Origin: Actinomucor elegans
Lineage: Eukaryota > Mucoromycota > Mucoromycetes > Mucorales > Mucoraceae
Direction of reading: 5' to 3'
NCBI GenBank assembly: GCA_026027325.1
Contig: JAMSLZ010000003.1
Coordinates: 2,232,001 to 2,296,000 of the forward strand
DNA length: 64,000 bases
Numbering within the stretch: the first letter of the stretch is position 1; every line of letters starts with the position of its first letter. Positions 36,801 to 46,427 of this stretch are shown here, piece after piece. The notes beneath the pieces are model-generated. The model made no database searches. It was not told where the DNA came from and worked only from the letters and a program-made list of their open reading frames with translations. A program made the position numbers and the translations under genes.

Positions 36801-38798
36801 GCTACAGACGCATCACTTTATGGTGTCGCGGCAGTGTTGTTTCAAAAGAATGAGGCCGGCCAAGATCTTTACATAGGATTTGTATCGAGCTCCTTGTCAC
36901 CTTCACAACGCCGTTGGAGCACTACTAAAAGAGAATTGTATGCAGTCGTGTTAGCATTACTGAAGTTTCGCAAGTATATATGGGGCAAAAAGTTCACTGT
37001 ATTTACAGATCACAAGGCACTAGTATACTTACATACGCAAAAGATCGCAAATCCCATGTTAATTGGATGGATCGAGACTCTTCTGGATTTTGATTTTGAT
37101 GTAGTGCACATCCCCGGTATATTGAACAAATTGCCTGATATTCTGAGCCGTTTGTATTCACCTTTAGAAGATGAAAACAAACTGGTGGAGGATAGTGTTA
37201 CGAGCAAAATCATCAGACGAAGCCCTAAAAAGAAAGCCATCATTAGAAAAAAGCGATTTAGCCGAGATAAAACGATTAACGTACTCGCGACTAAACTAGT
37301 TGAAAGAAAAGATGAGCTGACTGACTATATGACTCCTCCTGAAGAAGAGAGAGATGCTCTGTTGAAAGAAGCGCATGCATTTGGACACTTTGGATCGCAA
37401 GCAATTGTGCGAGATTTACATTCACAAGGTCTCCATTGGGCGAATATCTACGCAGAAGCAAAAGACATTGTTAGTTCGTGTGTTGAATGTCAAAAGCACA
37501 ACATCAGTAAGAGAGGTTATCACCCATTATCTAATGTTGTAGCCAACCGACCATTTGATCATATTGCTATCGACTTGGCTGGACCTTTTGACGTAACTGA
37601 AGAAGGATATGTTTACATGTTGGTTATAACAGATATTTGTTCGAAATTCGTTATTCTCAGACCTCTGAAGAACAAACAATCCGATACTGTTGCAAAAGAG
37701 TTGGTCAAAGTCTATGGTGATTTTGGTGTTCCACGTATTTGCCAGTCTGATAATGGTCTAGAGTTCAAGAATGCTGTGATGAACAGTATTTCGAAGAACC
37801 TAGGAATTGATAGAAGATACACTACGCCATATCATCCTCGAGCAAATGGAGCAGCGGAAAATGCAGTTCGTACCGCAACTAACACGTTAAGAAAAATGAT
37901 GAAGTCAGACAGTCATAGTTGGGCGTATTATCTTCCTATCATACAGCTCTGCATGAACCGACACATTAAAGCAAAAACTATGAGTTCTCCCTTCTCCTTG
38001 ATGTTTGCACGTAGAGTCAACTTACCTGATGACTACGGGAACGAGAAGAAGTTCAAACTACCCATTGAGTCTATGACCATGCGAGAGTTGGAAGAACGCG
38101 TAGATTACATGGATAAGATCGTATTCCCAGCCATCCTCGAAAGAACTCAGAAGATAAATGAGGAATATAACAAAAAGTTCAATCAAAAGAGTGTTCTTGT
38201 CGACATTCCAGTTGGAACGCATGTCATGATCAGATTACAGAATCGATCTAGTAAGTTAGCTCCGATTTATGAGGGACCTTACACTGTTGTTCGAAGAAAT
38301 ACTGGTGGATCGTATGAACTAAAGGATGAACAGAATGAATTATTATCCCGAAACTATGTACCGTCGGAATTGAAAGTAGTTACCCTGGATGAGTCTAGTA
38401 TCGAAGAAGAATACTACGAAGTCGAAGGTATCCGTGATCATCGAGGTGAAGAAGGTCATCGAGAATACTTGATTAAGTGGAAAGGTTATTCTGAGAAAGA
38501 AAATACTTGGCAAAAAGCAAGTGATTTCACCGATCCAACTATCATTCAACGGTACTGGAATAAGCAAAGAGAATTACGACGTTTAGAGCAAACTAGAGTC
38601 GAACAGTCAATTCAAAACTCTGAACCTAACAGACGCAAAAAAGTTGGAACTTCCAAGATTCCTAAATGCAATGGGAATGAGATGTCAAATGTAGCGATCG
38701 AGATGTCGAAAAACAAAAGAGCAAATATTGCAGCCACTACGAGTAGAGAAGAGAGAATACTGAATAGACGTTCAAACAAGAAAAGAAAGATAGAATAA
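33873..38798 (+). CDS. Gag-Pol polyprotein of chromovirus A
   Basis: One frame of 1641 aa. Order: retrotransposon gag capsid-like region (~150-330); paired zinc modules (C-x2-H-x5-H-x4-C, then C-x2-C-x8-H-x-C); aspartic protease with VDTGSS (~Asp494) and LLGTDIL; reverse transcriptase with LDLSNAYHRFK and FVDD (~827); RNase H with ATDAS (~976) and TDHKAL; integrase with an HHCC zinc domain (~1167-1205), catalytic IAIDLAG (~1231), SDNG (~1291) and NGAAE (~1327); and a C-terminal chromodomain (~1512-1566, YLIKWKGY). Gag and Pol share one frame with no stop or shift, as in Tf1/sushi-type elements. The chromodomain makes this a chromovirus, a group in which it can steer integration. The tail RRSNKKRKIE is a possible nuclear-localisation signal. 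Confidence 0.96.
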   Translation: MASNNVSGSSSANCGVNPDTPMFDESTLSSNLDEFIKSPGASSLLSESAEHAVADMTDPQLIDTNIAGLRADITRYLQAFSRARVVRDDVAADEALLALERSKRMLREIQECSSLIGEVDRVKPPTGLTLNRRDLPKFQLLTSAVKPFPGYEAFESVEHFLREFEDVVESSSMSIDEVWKNFLPLCLPHGDKAWVKDELSRGCTLWADARREFKKQHGSSLVLRRYTDLVFTMVMENNESVGDYAKRFQTAMFDAGLPRECPRVADRFLASLTKPVQTLIRVAMNSVKAGSSGENAEYTVDQIAQIGRDILGDDHTSYNEAVSLLPGAPVVERRKEKAPYHHHHKNAARRVQKASKVAKPFSCIHHGNNATHDTKDCFLAKRRAERPPSVKKAKGKECWTCGVSPWRPGHRCGAAESSSSSTVLAVMPAASSSEKSIEQQVQEDLEMADSEIENQSYQCKYLNENKKSDKLKANDAFNLCTPLIVESERLLGRVDTGSSCSFVSLSSLKNKLHINKVHKLPGSYNFLSHQNTAKRIGITDPLEIKYANGIKFKHSFEVMNFNDGFEFDILLGTDILPKMNIGLTGVAFRIKDDHAHSDAALSDEAIFENLNIERERKHEPDNSPAGTPEQRAEFMSIIKESLEINQSIPITSSCPLPESIVRLPTKEGATAYRRQYPIPYALRPVLDKQIKEWLETGTIIRSRVNTSFNSPLLLVPKRNKDGEIVSHRACLDVRSLNQILPPTFNFPVPLVKDIFDNLAGKKVFTTLDLSNAYHRFKVAPEDVHKLSFTYNGNGFSFQKACFGVKMLTSQFQKVMATLFEGIDCVQNFVDDCIVASESIEQHAKDVKFVIDRLNSANLILKESKCSWFQHSVRMLGFVVDASGVRVDQSKLTNVSKWPLPNKNKKHIQQFMGLVNYLREFVPMISRVAEPLTSLVNAENVEELWTDRHTKSFETIKEILQSKMMLHYPDLSKQFYVATDASLYGVAAVLFQKNEAGQDLYIGFVSSSLSPSQRRWSTTKRELYAVVLALLKFRKYIWGKKFTVFTDHKALVYLHTQKIANPMLIGWIETLLDFDFDVVHIPGILNKLPDILSRLYSPLEDENKLVEDSVTSKIIRRSPKKKAIIRKKRFSRDKTINVLATKLVERKDELTDYMTPPEEERDALLKEAHAFGHFGSQAIVRDLHSQGLHWANIYAEAKDIVSSCVECQKHNISKRGYHPLSNVVANRPFDHIAIDLAGPFDVTEEGYVYMLVITDICSKFVILRPLKNKQSDTVAKELVKVYGDFGVPRICQSDNGLEFKNAVMNSISKNLGIDRRYTTPYHPRANGAAENAVRTATNTLRKMMKSDSHSWAYYLPIIQLCMNRHIKAKTMSSPFSLMFARRVNLPDDYGNEKKFKLPIESMTMRELEERVDYMDKIVFPAILERTQKINEEYNKKFNQKSVLVDIPVGTHVMIRLQNRSSKLAPIYEGPYTVVRRNTGGSYELKDEQNELLSRNYVPSELKVVTLDESSIEEEYYEVEGIRDHRGEEGHREYLIKWKGYSEKENTWQKASDFTDPTIIQRYWNKQRELRRLEQTRVEQSIQNSEPNRRKKVGTSKIPKCNGNEMSNVAIEMSKNKRANIAATTSREERILNRRSNKKRKIE

Positions 38799-38981
38799 GT
38801 AGGCAAGTTATGAAACAAGAACCAAGAAAAGCCACGATGCAAGAAAAGACCCTGAATTGGTGCGTAAAAGGAGGTATACCTGAGCGTGTTAATCAAAACT
38901 CAGCCGCATGAATGTACTATTTGGTGGAACTGACGCACTTGCCGAATCAATACAAGTTTGTTTGATTCTGGTGGAGGATAA

Positions 38982-39487
38982 TGTTGTAAACGCTCATAAT
39001 TATATTAATAAGAGAATACTGTACAGATAGAAAATCGTATAGATATCCTTATATATAGCTGCAGAAGTGTATAAAGCATTATTACCAAGAACCAGAATGT
39101 AAATGACTGTATTTGATTATGTTAAAATATCTTTATTTATATATCACTCTGAGCAAGTAGACGCTAATTGATAAATACTATCTCTCACACCAAATATTAC
39201 ATTCAATACTATTACCTTTGGATATATTGATCCCGACACTCCTCGCCGCTAATCTTGGTCCGCTCATTTGGTTATTATCCCTGGTCTTCTTTATACGCAG
39301 TCCAACCTTGTTCCTGGCAAATCGTAATATGAATTTAGAATCAAGTACCGACCGAGAAAAAGTATATAAGAGATGCGTTTTATCACCTTTTGACCAGTTA
39401 ATCAATTCTTGATCTCTAATAAAAAACTATCCACAGTTTTAAAAGTATTTCTATCTTCCAAAATCTTTATCTACCACCTTTACAACA
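38982..39487 (+). repeat. 3' LTR of element A
   Basis: 506 bp, apparently identical to the 5' LTR, followed directly by the AGGTT target duplicate. Confidence 0.95.
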
Positions 39488-39830
39488 AGGTTGATAAAAT
39501 GGTAAAAAAGCATTGAAATAATGTGGTTGTTTTTATAGCTTTGACATCATTAACGTCATAAATTATCATAACTACCGAAAAAATGAAGCAATAATATGTA
39601 ATATTTCGACTACATCGCTATTATCGGAAACTTTCATATTTTCGCATAACTTAAAAATTTAATTATCAGCTATGACGTTGGAGTGACGTAAATAAACAAA
39701 CTTAAAAGCTTATAGGAATATTATAATCAATTTTGTGAATAGTTATAAAGTTATTTGAAAAGGTTAGCGTCATTTTCCATGAAGATATCCCCGAATAAAG
39801 TTTTGTGCACCAGTTATTTCCACCACTGTA

Positions 39831-40228
39831 GTTGTTTTTGAACAGATTGATGGCATATTGAGATACTCCTGGGGAACGCTGAAGTTCATGACGTTCCCGT
39901 GTTCTGATGGTTTGGGATCCAAAATCAAAAGTAAATACATCAGTAGCAAGCAGTGTCTTGAGTCCAGGGTGACCAGGAATCAGTTTATCAGGACCAACGG
40001 CTTGATCAATGGCTCGGGGAGTAGGTAGGTAGGATTGAACTATTTCTAGAAAAGGTAGGGATAAACAAGTAAATGCAGTAGTGTGACAAAACGCAAAAGT
40101 CTTTGGTAGACTGTCAATGACGTTGAAGAAGTTTACAAAAATATTATTGAGAGAATTATTACCAATGAAGTTTGTTAACCAATGGGAAGCACGGCAGCGA
40201 GGGAAAAGAAGAGACCAGTGGTATGATA
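39831..40228 (-). pseudogene. Unidentified coding relic between two Tc1-like elements
   Basis: On the minus strand an open frame of about 130 residues runs from the broken left end of the Tc1-B1 copy to the TA next to Tc1-A. It reads like real protein (for example TPRAIDQAVGPDKLIPGHPG and TDVFTFDFGSQTIRTRERHE), with a balanced composition unlike random A+T-rich DNA. I do not recognise the family; another transposon's ORF or a host-gene fragment are both possible. Both ends are defined by element insertions, so it is a remnant. Confidence 0.45.
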
Positions 40229-41087
40229 TTGTAAATGCTACAAGTCGCAATTACATTCGCAGGAAGCTTATATTTGGAACTTTTAAAACTGCCAAGGATG
40301 TAGAAAGGCACCTTGATGATCTGGGAATGAAAATAAGCTACTCTGGATGCTTGAAGTTGCTCAGATCGATGGATTTTCAAGCCGAGATATAAAAAAAAAA
40401 ACCTTTCCTTAGCAAAAAGCACATGGTTCAAAGGTTAAACTGGGCTCCAAAGCCCATAGAAGTTGGACTAGCGATGACTGGAGGCGAATGATTTTCTCCG
40501 ACGAGACCAAGATCAATGTTTGGGGCTCCGACGGCTGCAAGTATTTCTGGAGAAGACCTGATGATAAGCTCCAGTTCCATCATTTGGATCTTACTGTTAA
40601 GCATGGTGGTGGAAGCTTAATGATGTGGGGTTGCATCACTTACGATGGTCCTGGATATGCCTGCCAGATATTTGATGGTACTATGAAGAAGGAGGACTAC
40701 ATCCATATCCTAGAGACAACTTTAAAGGACACCATGGAGTGGTATGGATATGACCCCAAAGAAGTCTACTTCCAACAAGACAAGGACCCAAAGCATACTG
40801 CCAAGGCTACAAAACAATGGTTCAAGGACAATGGTTTTAACATTGATTGGACATATAGTTGGCCACCCCAAAGCCCTGATTTAAATCCAATCGAGCATGT
40901 TTGGCATCACCTAAAGCTCAAACTTAGCGCTTATCCGGATAGGGCCAAAGGAGTCCATGATTTGTGGGAAAGAGTTGAAAAAGAATGGGATACTTTTACA
41001 AAAGAGGATTGCCAAAAGTATATTGATAGTATGCCAAAAAGAATCGAAGCAGTTATTAAAGCAAAAGGTGGATATACGAAGTACTAG
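40229..41087 (+). pseudogene. Tc1-like DD37E transposase, N-truncated and frameshifted (Tc1-B1)
   Basis: The catalytic domain is open from 40488 to 41087 and is the same protein as in Tc1-B2: FSDETKINVWG, QQDKDPKH and SPDLNPIEHVW. The preceding part (40229-40487) has a stop after the A-run at 40391-40401 and a 2-nt insertion relative to B2 near 40445, and lacks the first ~60 residues. The catalytic domain itself seems undamaged. Confidence 0.85.
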
Positions 41088-41313
41088 CTATGATTAGCAT
41101 CGACCCTGAAAAATGGTTCGGGTGTATACTATTTTTTAATCTCAATTTAAATAAACCTCCGCTAATATAGGGATATCATATTCCGACATATAATTGATAT
41201 TGGCTTCAGCTTTCTAACAAAGTTAGTTTTACATTGATCAGATTAGTAGTTCTTGTTTTATTCCAGATTATATAAAATTTTGGAAAACACCCGAACCATT
41301 TTTCCACCCACTG
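40229..41313 (+). mobile_element. 5'-truncated Tc1-like element, copy Tc1-B1
   Basis: Homologous to the longer Tc1-B2 from TTGTAAATGCTAC at 40229 to the right terminal repeat ending CCACCCACTG at 41313, next to TA. The left terminus and the N-terminal DNA-binding half of the transposase are missing. The right end holds both 18-bp GAAAAATGGTTCGGGTGT cores, at 41108-41125 and, inverted, 41287-41304. Confidence 0.88.
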
Positions 41314-41432
41314 TAAAGAAGACTTGATTTTGAATTGTGAATAAACATTAGAATAACTTTTACTATCAGGATAGCTGATTCCATTTACTGTCTATTCTTT
41401 TATTATTGTATTTTAAATTATATCCTTCGTCT

Positions 41433-42860
41433 TTAGCACCGGATATAACAGGCTGAAGTAAAAAATTGTTGTGAAATTTGTTTCTCAATGCACCATTTAA
41501 GAAACAAAAGCTGCCCTGGTTTGTAAGACTTATTCGTTGAGCTATCTTGTATACGACTGTTGATGAAAATGGCTTGAGCATTTTCATTTAGATCAGATTG
41601 CTGGTACTTTGAACGGATAAGTTCCAAACGGCGAGTTTCCAAGTACTGTTTGTCATTGGCCAAATCGAGGTTGGTGATGGGAGGGCAATAACCGACTGGT
41701 GGAGCAGTAAAAAGGTGAACTGATGCTCAGGGACTGAATTGTCGGGAACCACAGCGCGCTGGGCCACCAAGGTGTTATCATAGTGACTTGCGGAAGTTTC
41801 TCCTGAATAATCTTCTGAAGGCATCGACTGATCAAGTTCCATGGCGGGTTCAAGTATGGACGTTGAAATTGATTCCAAGGGATTGTAAAGGCGTCGGTAA
41901 ATAAGCTTCCTGGATTGGGGAGCCAAGACACGTATTTTGGAAGTTGTTTCGTTATCCTGTCGGCAAATAGATCTACGTCGTTTTGACCCAGATGGTGTTG
42001 GAGAGCTGTGAAGATTGCAGGAGCGATCATCCAATTGTTCTTCCGAAATGGGCGGCGAGACTCGTAGTCGGCGATGGTGTTGTCGATCCCAGAGATATGG
42101 TTGGATTGAATGGTTATTCCTCGTTGAAGACACCATTTCCATAACTGAGTTGCCAATTCCATCAGGGGAAGGGACCGGGTTCCACCCTGCTTGTTCATAT
42201 ATGCCATGGACGTTGTATTTTGTCCGTTCTGTTGTGTTTGCACAGTGAAATAATAAAGAAGACTAAAAAGAGTACTTTTTGAGACTGTGCTTTATTAACA
42301 AAGATGAATATAAAGATGAAGATCCTATAACTATGTCTAAACTAAACCTATTTATACTAATCGTCTATCTAAGTGTGGTGAAGAGGATTTAAGAAGATGT
42401 TATGTTATAGGTCTATGTTCTAGATATATATCCATCTGAGACATGAATCTTAAACATATCAACTCATAAGTGCTTCCGTAAAGATGAGATTGATAATGAA
42501 TAAGTTATTATTCATACAATAGTCTCTATTCTATAACACGTTCGGATAAGAATGCGCATGTTCCGTAGTTTTGGAAAGGTCTTCAAAGCGAGAAATGCTG
42601 CTTTGAGTTCTCTCCAATTGATCGACATTTGTGCTTCTTGGTGAGTCCAATGTCCAAATGCGGTTTGGTGTTTGTTGTTGTTCAGTTGTAAGCTGCATCC
42701 CCATCCACTGGTTGCTGGCGTCGACATAAATTGTTTGTTGAGGTGTCTGTGGTAATATGCTCTTGCCATTCCAATGAGTGATGTTGTTCTTCCACCAAGT
42801 AAGCTCCTGAATGCATTCGACGGTTAGTCGTTGAGGTGGTTCATTATCAAGATAGTGTAC
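41433..42860 (-). mobile_element. DIRS-like retrotransposon relic (RT/RNase H plus recombinase start)
   Basis: Minus-strand fragments in order: TWWKNNITHWNG and IYVDAS (42840-42715), SGWGCSLQ...GHWTHQEAQMSINWRELKAAF (42715-42540), then after the solo LTR MAYMNKQGGTRSLPLMELA, DNTIADYESR and DVDLFADRITKQLP...YLNPPWNLI (42243-41653), and finally AQAIFINSRIQDSSTNKSY...FLKWC (41600-41450). These are the RNase H end of a DIRS-type RT protein followed by the SAM-like N-terminus of its tyrosine recombinase. Frameshifts lie near 42715, at the LTR site and near 41650. The RT core, the recombinase catalytic part and both termini are absent. Confidence 0.75.
42230..42538 (-). repeat. Solo LTR (family E) inside the DIRS-like relic
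   Basis: 309 bp; on the minus strand it starts TGTTATAGAATAG and ends AACACAACA. On the plus strand it is flanked by CGTTC at 42225-42229 and 42539-42543, a 5-bp target duplication. It interrupts the RNase H coding region just after ILIRT. No internal region of this family is in the window, so it is a recombined solo LTR. Orientation is inferred from the poly(A)-signal-like AATAAAG on the plus strand being ambiguous; treat strand as tentative. Confidence 0.85.
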
Positions 42861-43361
42861 AAGATTATTGTGATCATGTGATTATATATTTTTATATTTT
42901 AAAAAATGGATTATATTACCAAAAATATCATTTTAAAAATGTTAAATTTTAAAAATATAATATTTGTGTCTACAGTGGGTGGAAAAATGGTTCGGGTGTT
43001 TTCCAAAATTTTACAAAAAAAGGAATATACAGGGAACTACGAATCCTATCAACGCCAAACTAGCTTTATTAGAAAGCACAAACTATTATTAATGCATTTT
43101 CTTAATTTTGCACTGATTGGATAACTGAGTTCGTATATATCAGAGAGTAAAAATATAAGGTACACCCGAACCATTTTTCAGGGTCAAGCTTAGAAATCGA
43201 AACTTCTAGAAATCTCAGGATAAAAAGGCCCCAATGGATTACTAATTAATATTTGTGATTAATAATCACTATGTTGCGTCTCAAATTTAAAAAAAGTATA
43301 AAAAGAAGCGTTTTTGCTGAGAGATAAGCTCACCAATTTTCAATTTTTTCACTTTTCAACT

Positions 43362-43764
43362 ATGACACGCTGCATTCCCAAAGATACTCAAAACAACATC
43401 AAAAACTTGTTGGAATCTGGCTATTCTTACTCCCAAATCATGAAGCGTATCCCTGGAGTCAAAAAAACTACGATCAATAGTTATAAACGCAAGTGGTTTC
43501 CAGAAATGAAGCCATTGCCATCTGGTCGCCATGCCATGTTGTAAATGCTACAAGTCGCAATTACATTCGCAGGAAGCTTATACTTGGAACTTTTAAAACT
43601 GCCAAGGATGTAGAAAGGCACCTTGATGATCTAGGAATGAAAATAAGCTACTCTGGATGCTTGAAGTTACTCAGATCGATGGATTTTCAAGCCGAGATAA
43701 AAAAAAAAAAACCTTTCCTTAGCAAAAAGCACATGGTTCAAAGGTTAAACTGGGCCAAAGCCCA
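43362..43764 (+). pseudogene. Tc1-B2 transposase, N-terminal part
   Basis: Starts MTRCIPKDTQNN with a helix-turn-helix (YSYSQIMKRIPGVKKTTINSY), then SGRHAML and a stop at 43542-43544. The next frame carries NATSRNYIRRKLILGT...LDDLGMKISYSGCLKLLRSMDF and QRLNWAKAH, so a single frameshift separates the two DNA-binding subdomains. The frame is cut at 43764 by element B and resumes at 52545. Confidence 0.85.
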
Positions 43765-43980
43765 TGTAGTGGACATAACTACTTTACATAGAATAGTAAT
43801 AGAAGTGGCCTGAATAGTTAACTTGTGTAATCGTGACTAGTTATATTTACTATATGTAACCACCACCCAGCCTATTAATAACAGAAGGCGGGCAGTGGTA
43901 GAATAAATCTCTCTCTTGTTTTCTGTCTCGTTAATTAAACACGTACCTAACTAATTACGAACATCTCAGGAAACATCTCA
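43765..43980 (+). repeat. Outer 5' LTR of compound element B
   Basis: 216 bp, TG...CA ends, preceded by GCCCA. Followed by a T8AAC tract and a short leader to the gag ATG at 44030. Confidence 0.95.
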
Positions 43981-44029
43981 TTTTTTTTAACGAATTCAGT
44001 CAGAGATTTATTTTAACAACAAAATCAAC

Positions 44030-46162
44030 ATGCAAATTAACATTAACAACGATATCGCGTCAGTTCCTGAGGAACATCGCGTCAATTTCGACCTGGCTCG
44101 CAGATGCCACATATTTAAAATGCAAAACATGGCCAAATGCAGCAATGTACTTGAGCAAATGAACAATGAAGCTGAAGACGAAGCTAAAATGGCGGAAGCT
44201 ATGAATTACGAGGAAAAAGCTACCGAATATGAAAGAAAAATGGAGCAAATCCTCGCTAACATTAATGCATCTATCGCTAAGGCAAAGGGCCCAGCAACCT
44301 TAACTTTACGCGAAAAGCTTCAAATGATGCATGGACATGTAAAAATTCAAGGCAATAACTTAAAACAACTTGTCTGGAAAACAGCAACAAGAATGGATGC
44401 TGAATTTGCATCAGCCGAAAAAGCACTCAAAGCGTTGCAAATGACCTTACTGGAATTACTCGGACATAATCAAGAACATCTGGATTTGTTCTATCCTTTG
44501 CTAGTGACGGAAGCCCTCACACTTGAACAAAAGATTTGGTTTCAAGAGACTTTCAAGGGTCATGAAGGAAGATCAACATCGTGGAAGCAATTTCAAGAAG
44601 CCTTTGAGCAAAGATTCGCACCTTCACCTCACATCTGCAAGGATCTCCATAAGTTCTTGGAATTGGTGAACATGAGAATGATGCCTATCTCAGAAACGAT
44701 TGAAGAGTACACTGTAAGGTTCAGGGAAGCATTCGAGGAGGCCAGTCTCTCTACGGGATTAAGTGACAACTACGTGATGGGGCACTTGTTTGTGGAAAGC
44801 CTACCTGCCCCATTGCAACAGGACATCTATCAGCAACTGATGAATAAACGAATCGCTAATGGAGATCCAATGGACGTAGATGGCACGGAGACAGCATCCA
44901 TCGGCCATAGTAGAAGTAGACCAGACCTCTTGCGAGACATCAACGATGCAGTGATCCAGGCTAAGAATTGCATTCTTGTAGCAGGTTTGAACCCTCACGG
45001 TAGCAATGTGGGTAGCAACGATATGGCTCCTCCCTACACACCTGATTTTGCCAGAGAGCTTGGATATATCAACACTATGATGAGACCAACGAACGGCAAC
45101 ATTTTCAACCAGGGTTTGATCATCCAAGGGCGGGGTAATTTTGCCAGAGTAGCTATGAACCGCAGTGAGGGTCAGAAGGCCGAGCACAACGTGCCAAGCA
45201 CGATAAACTCAGGTCAAGGTAACTCCCATGAATCTTCCTTTGTCAATGCGGGCCATGCCGACAGCTTCATTGGAAGAAGGAGAAAACCTAACCCCACCGG
45301 TGAGAAAGCGGCAATGGCAGAAAGACCAGCCGGATATTACTACTGCAAATTTCATCAACGAGATGTAATGCACAAGTCAGAGGAATGCGATTTGAATCCA
45401 GACAAATCACCAAAATTGTGCAAGTATAAATGCGGTGTGCCATACTTCAAGGGTCATAATGCCAGTTGCGATAAACTACACGCCAACAAAAGCAGAAGTC
45501 TTCCCACCGTAGCGGGTATTACAATTCACGACCCAATGCAAGGATGCAGTAATGAAATGGCAGGACCTTCTTCGGCCATCAAGCGCAACGCTAGTCAAGC
45601 TTTGTTACCTCAGCAGGATATTGATCGACGATGTAACAACCGTGCATCAGAAAAGAGACCCTCCAACCAGCGCGGCAAGCATGAAAACTTGTTGAATACA
45701 ACACGGGAGGTACGCATCTTTGGTATCCGAGCTGAAAATTATGCAACAGCGGTTCAACAACAGGATGAAAAGGAGCGAAAGCGTAAAGCCGAGGAACAGA
45801 ACGCAAATATAAACCAGCAATCGACTCTACACACGAGGTCTGCTATGTCAATTCCTTCGTTAAAGCGGGCCATGCCGACAGCTTCGATGGATAAATTAGT
45901 ACCTCAAGTGGAGCCTGGTCAAGATGGCAATAATGAAACGCAATTTCATGATATCGCAGCAGCTAACGTGAGAGCACACCACCAACACGAAGCTGATATT
46001 GATATGGAGGAAGTCGTGACAGACAAACCTATCAATAATGATCTTAGTAATCTTGCCCCAGATAATAGTCATTTGGAGGAACTGGATGAAGAGGATTTGC
46101 GAAAGTTATCGGAAGAATGTAAGTCAAAGACAGACGTCTATGCAAAAATCGGGATCAATGCC
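44030..46162 (+). pseudogene. Truncated Gag of outer element B
   Basis: Open from ATG 44030 for 711 codons of the same Gag as in the full copy (46428), then fused in frame to eight residues encoded by the next LTR (CSGHNYFT, stop at 46187-46189). It includes the coiled/alpha-rich N-terminus, the capsid-like region and the paired zinc modules but breaks at GINA, just before the protease. It differs from the full copy at only a few bases, such as Ala/Thr in the GTETxSIG segment and Leu/Val in KSPKxCKYK. Confidence 0.93.
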
Positions 46163-46378
46163 TGTAGTGGACATAACTACTTTACATAGAATAGTAATAG
46201 AAGTGGCCTGAATAGTTAACTTGTGTAATCGTGACTAGTTATATTTACTATATGTAACCACCACCCAGCCTATTAATAACAGAAGGCGGGCAGTGGTAGA
46301 ATAAATCTCTCTCTTGTTTTCTGTCTCGTTAATTAAACACGTACCTAACTAATTACGAACATCTCAGGAAACATCTCA
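46163..46378 (+). repeat. Internal LTR of compound element B
   Basis: 216 bp, apparently identical to the outer LTRs. The 5 bp on its left are ATGCC; that word is not found right of the 3' LTR at 52540, so the inner copy's own target duplication has been lost on that side. Confidence 0.95.
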
Positions 46379-46427
46379 TTTTTTTTAACGAATTCAGTCA
46401 GAGATTTATTTTAACAACAAAATCAAC

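Larger units (their letters stand above)
33322..39487 (+). mobile_element. Ty3/gypsy chromovirus A, complete, with intact Gag-Pol frame
   Basis: Two 506-bp LTRs (33322-33827, 38982-39487) start TGTTGTAAA and end TTTACAACA and look identical by eye. The 5-bp target duplication AGGTT is at 33317-33321 and 39488-39492. A single open frame (33873-38798) lies between. A purine-rich GGTGGAGGATAA tract touches the 3' LTR. Identical LTRs, exact target duplication and an intact frame point to recent insertion, into the right arm of the Tc1-A fold-back element. Confidence 0.96.
32094..39828. mobile_element. Fold-back Tc1-like element (Tc1-A) interrupted by retrotransposon A
   Basis: Ends are inverted repeats starting CAGTGGTGGAAATAACTGG, each next to a TA (32092-32093 and 39829-39830), the Tc1/mariner target. 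Both arms carry the terminal repeat, about 300 bp of non-coding DNA and then the N-terminal part of a Tc1-type transposase, in converging orientation (plus at 32461, minus from 33296). Without element A and its duplicated target it would be about 1.56 kb. No complete transposase is present, so it could only have moved in trans. The left arm is more decayed than the right. Confidence 0.85.

Noticed and set aside
41588..42142. 184-codon minus-strand ORF MEMVSSTRNNHS
   Set aside because: It is the shifted frame over the DIRS-like RNase H/C-terminal region; the other frame carries the family motifs.
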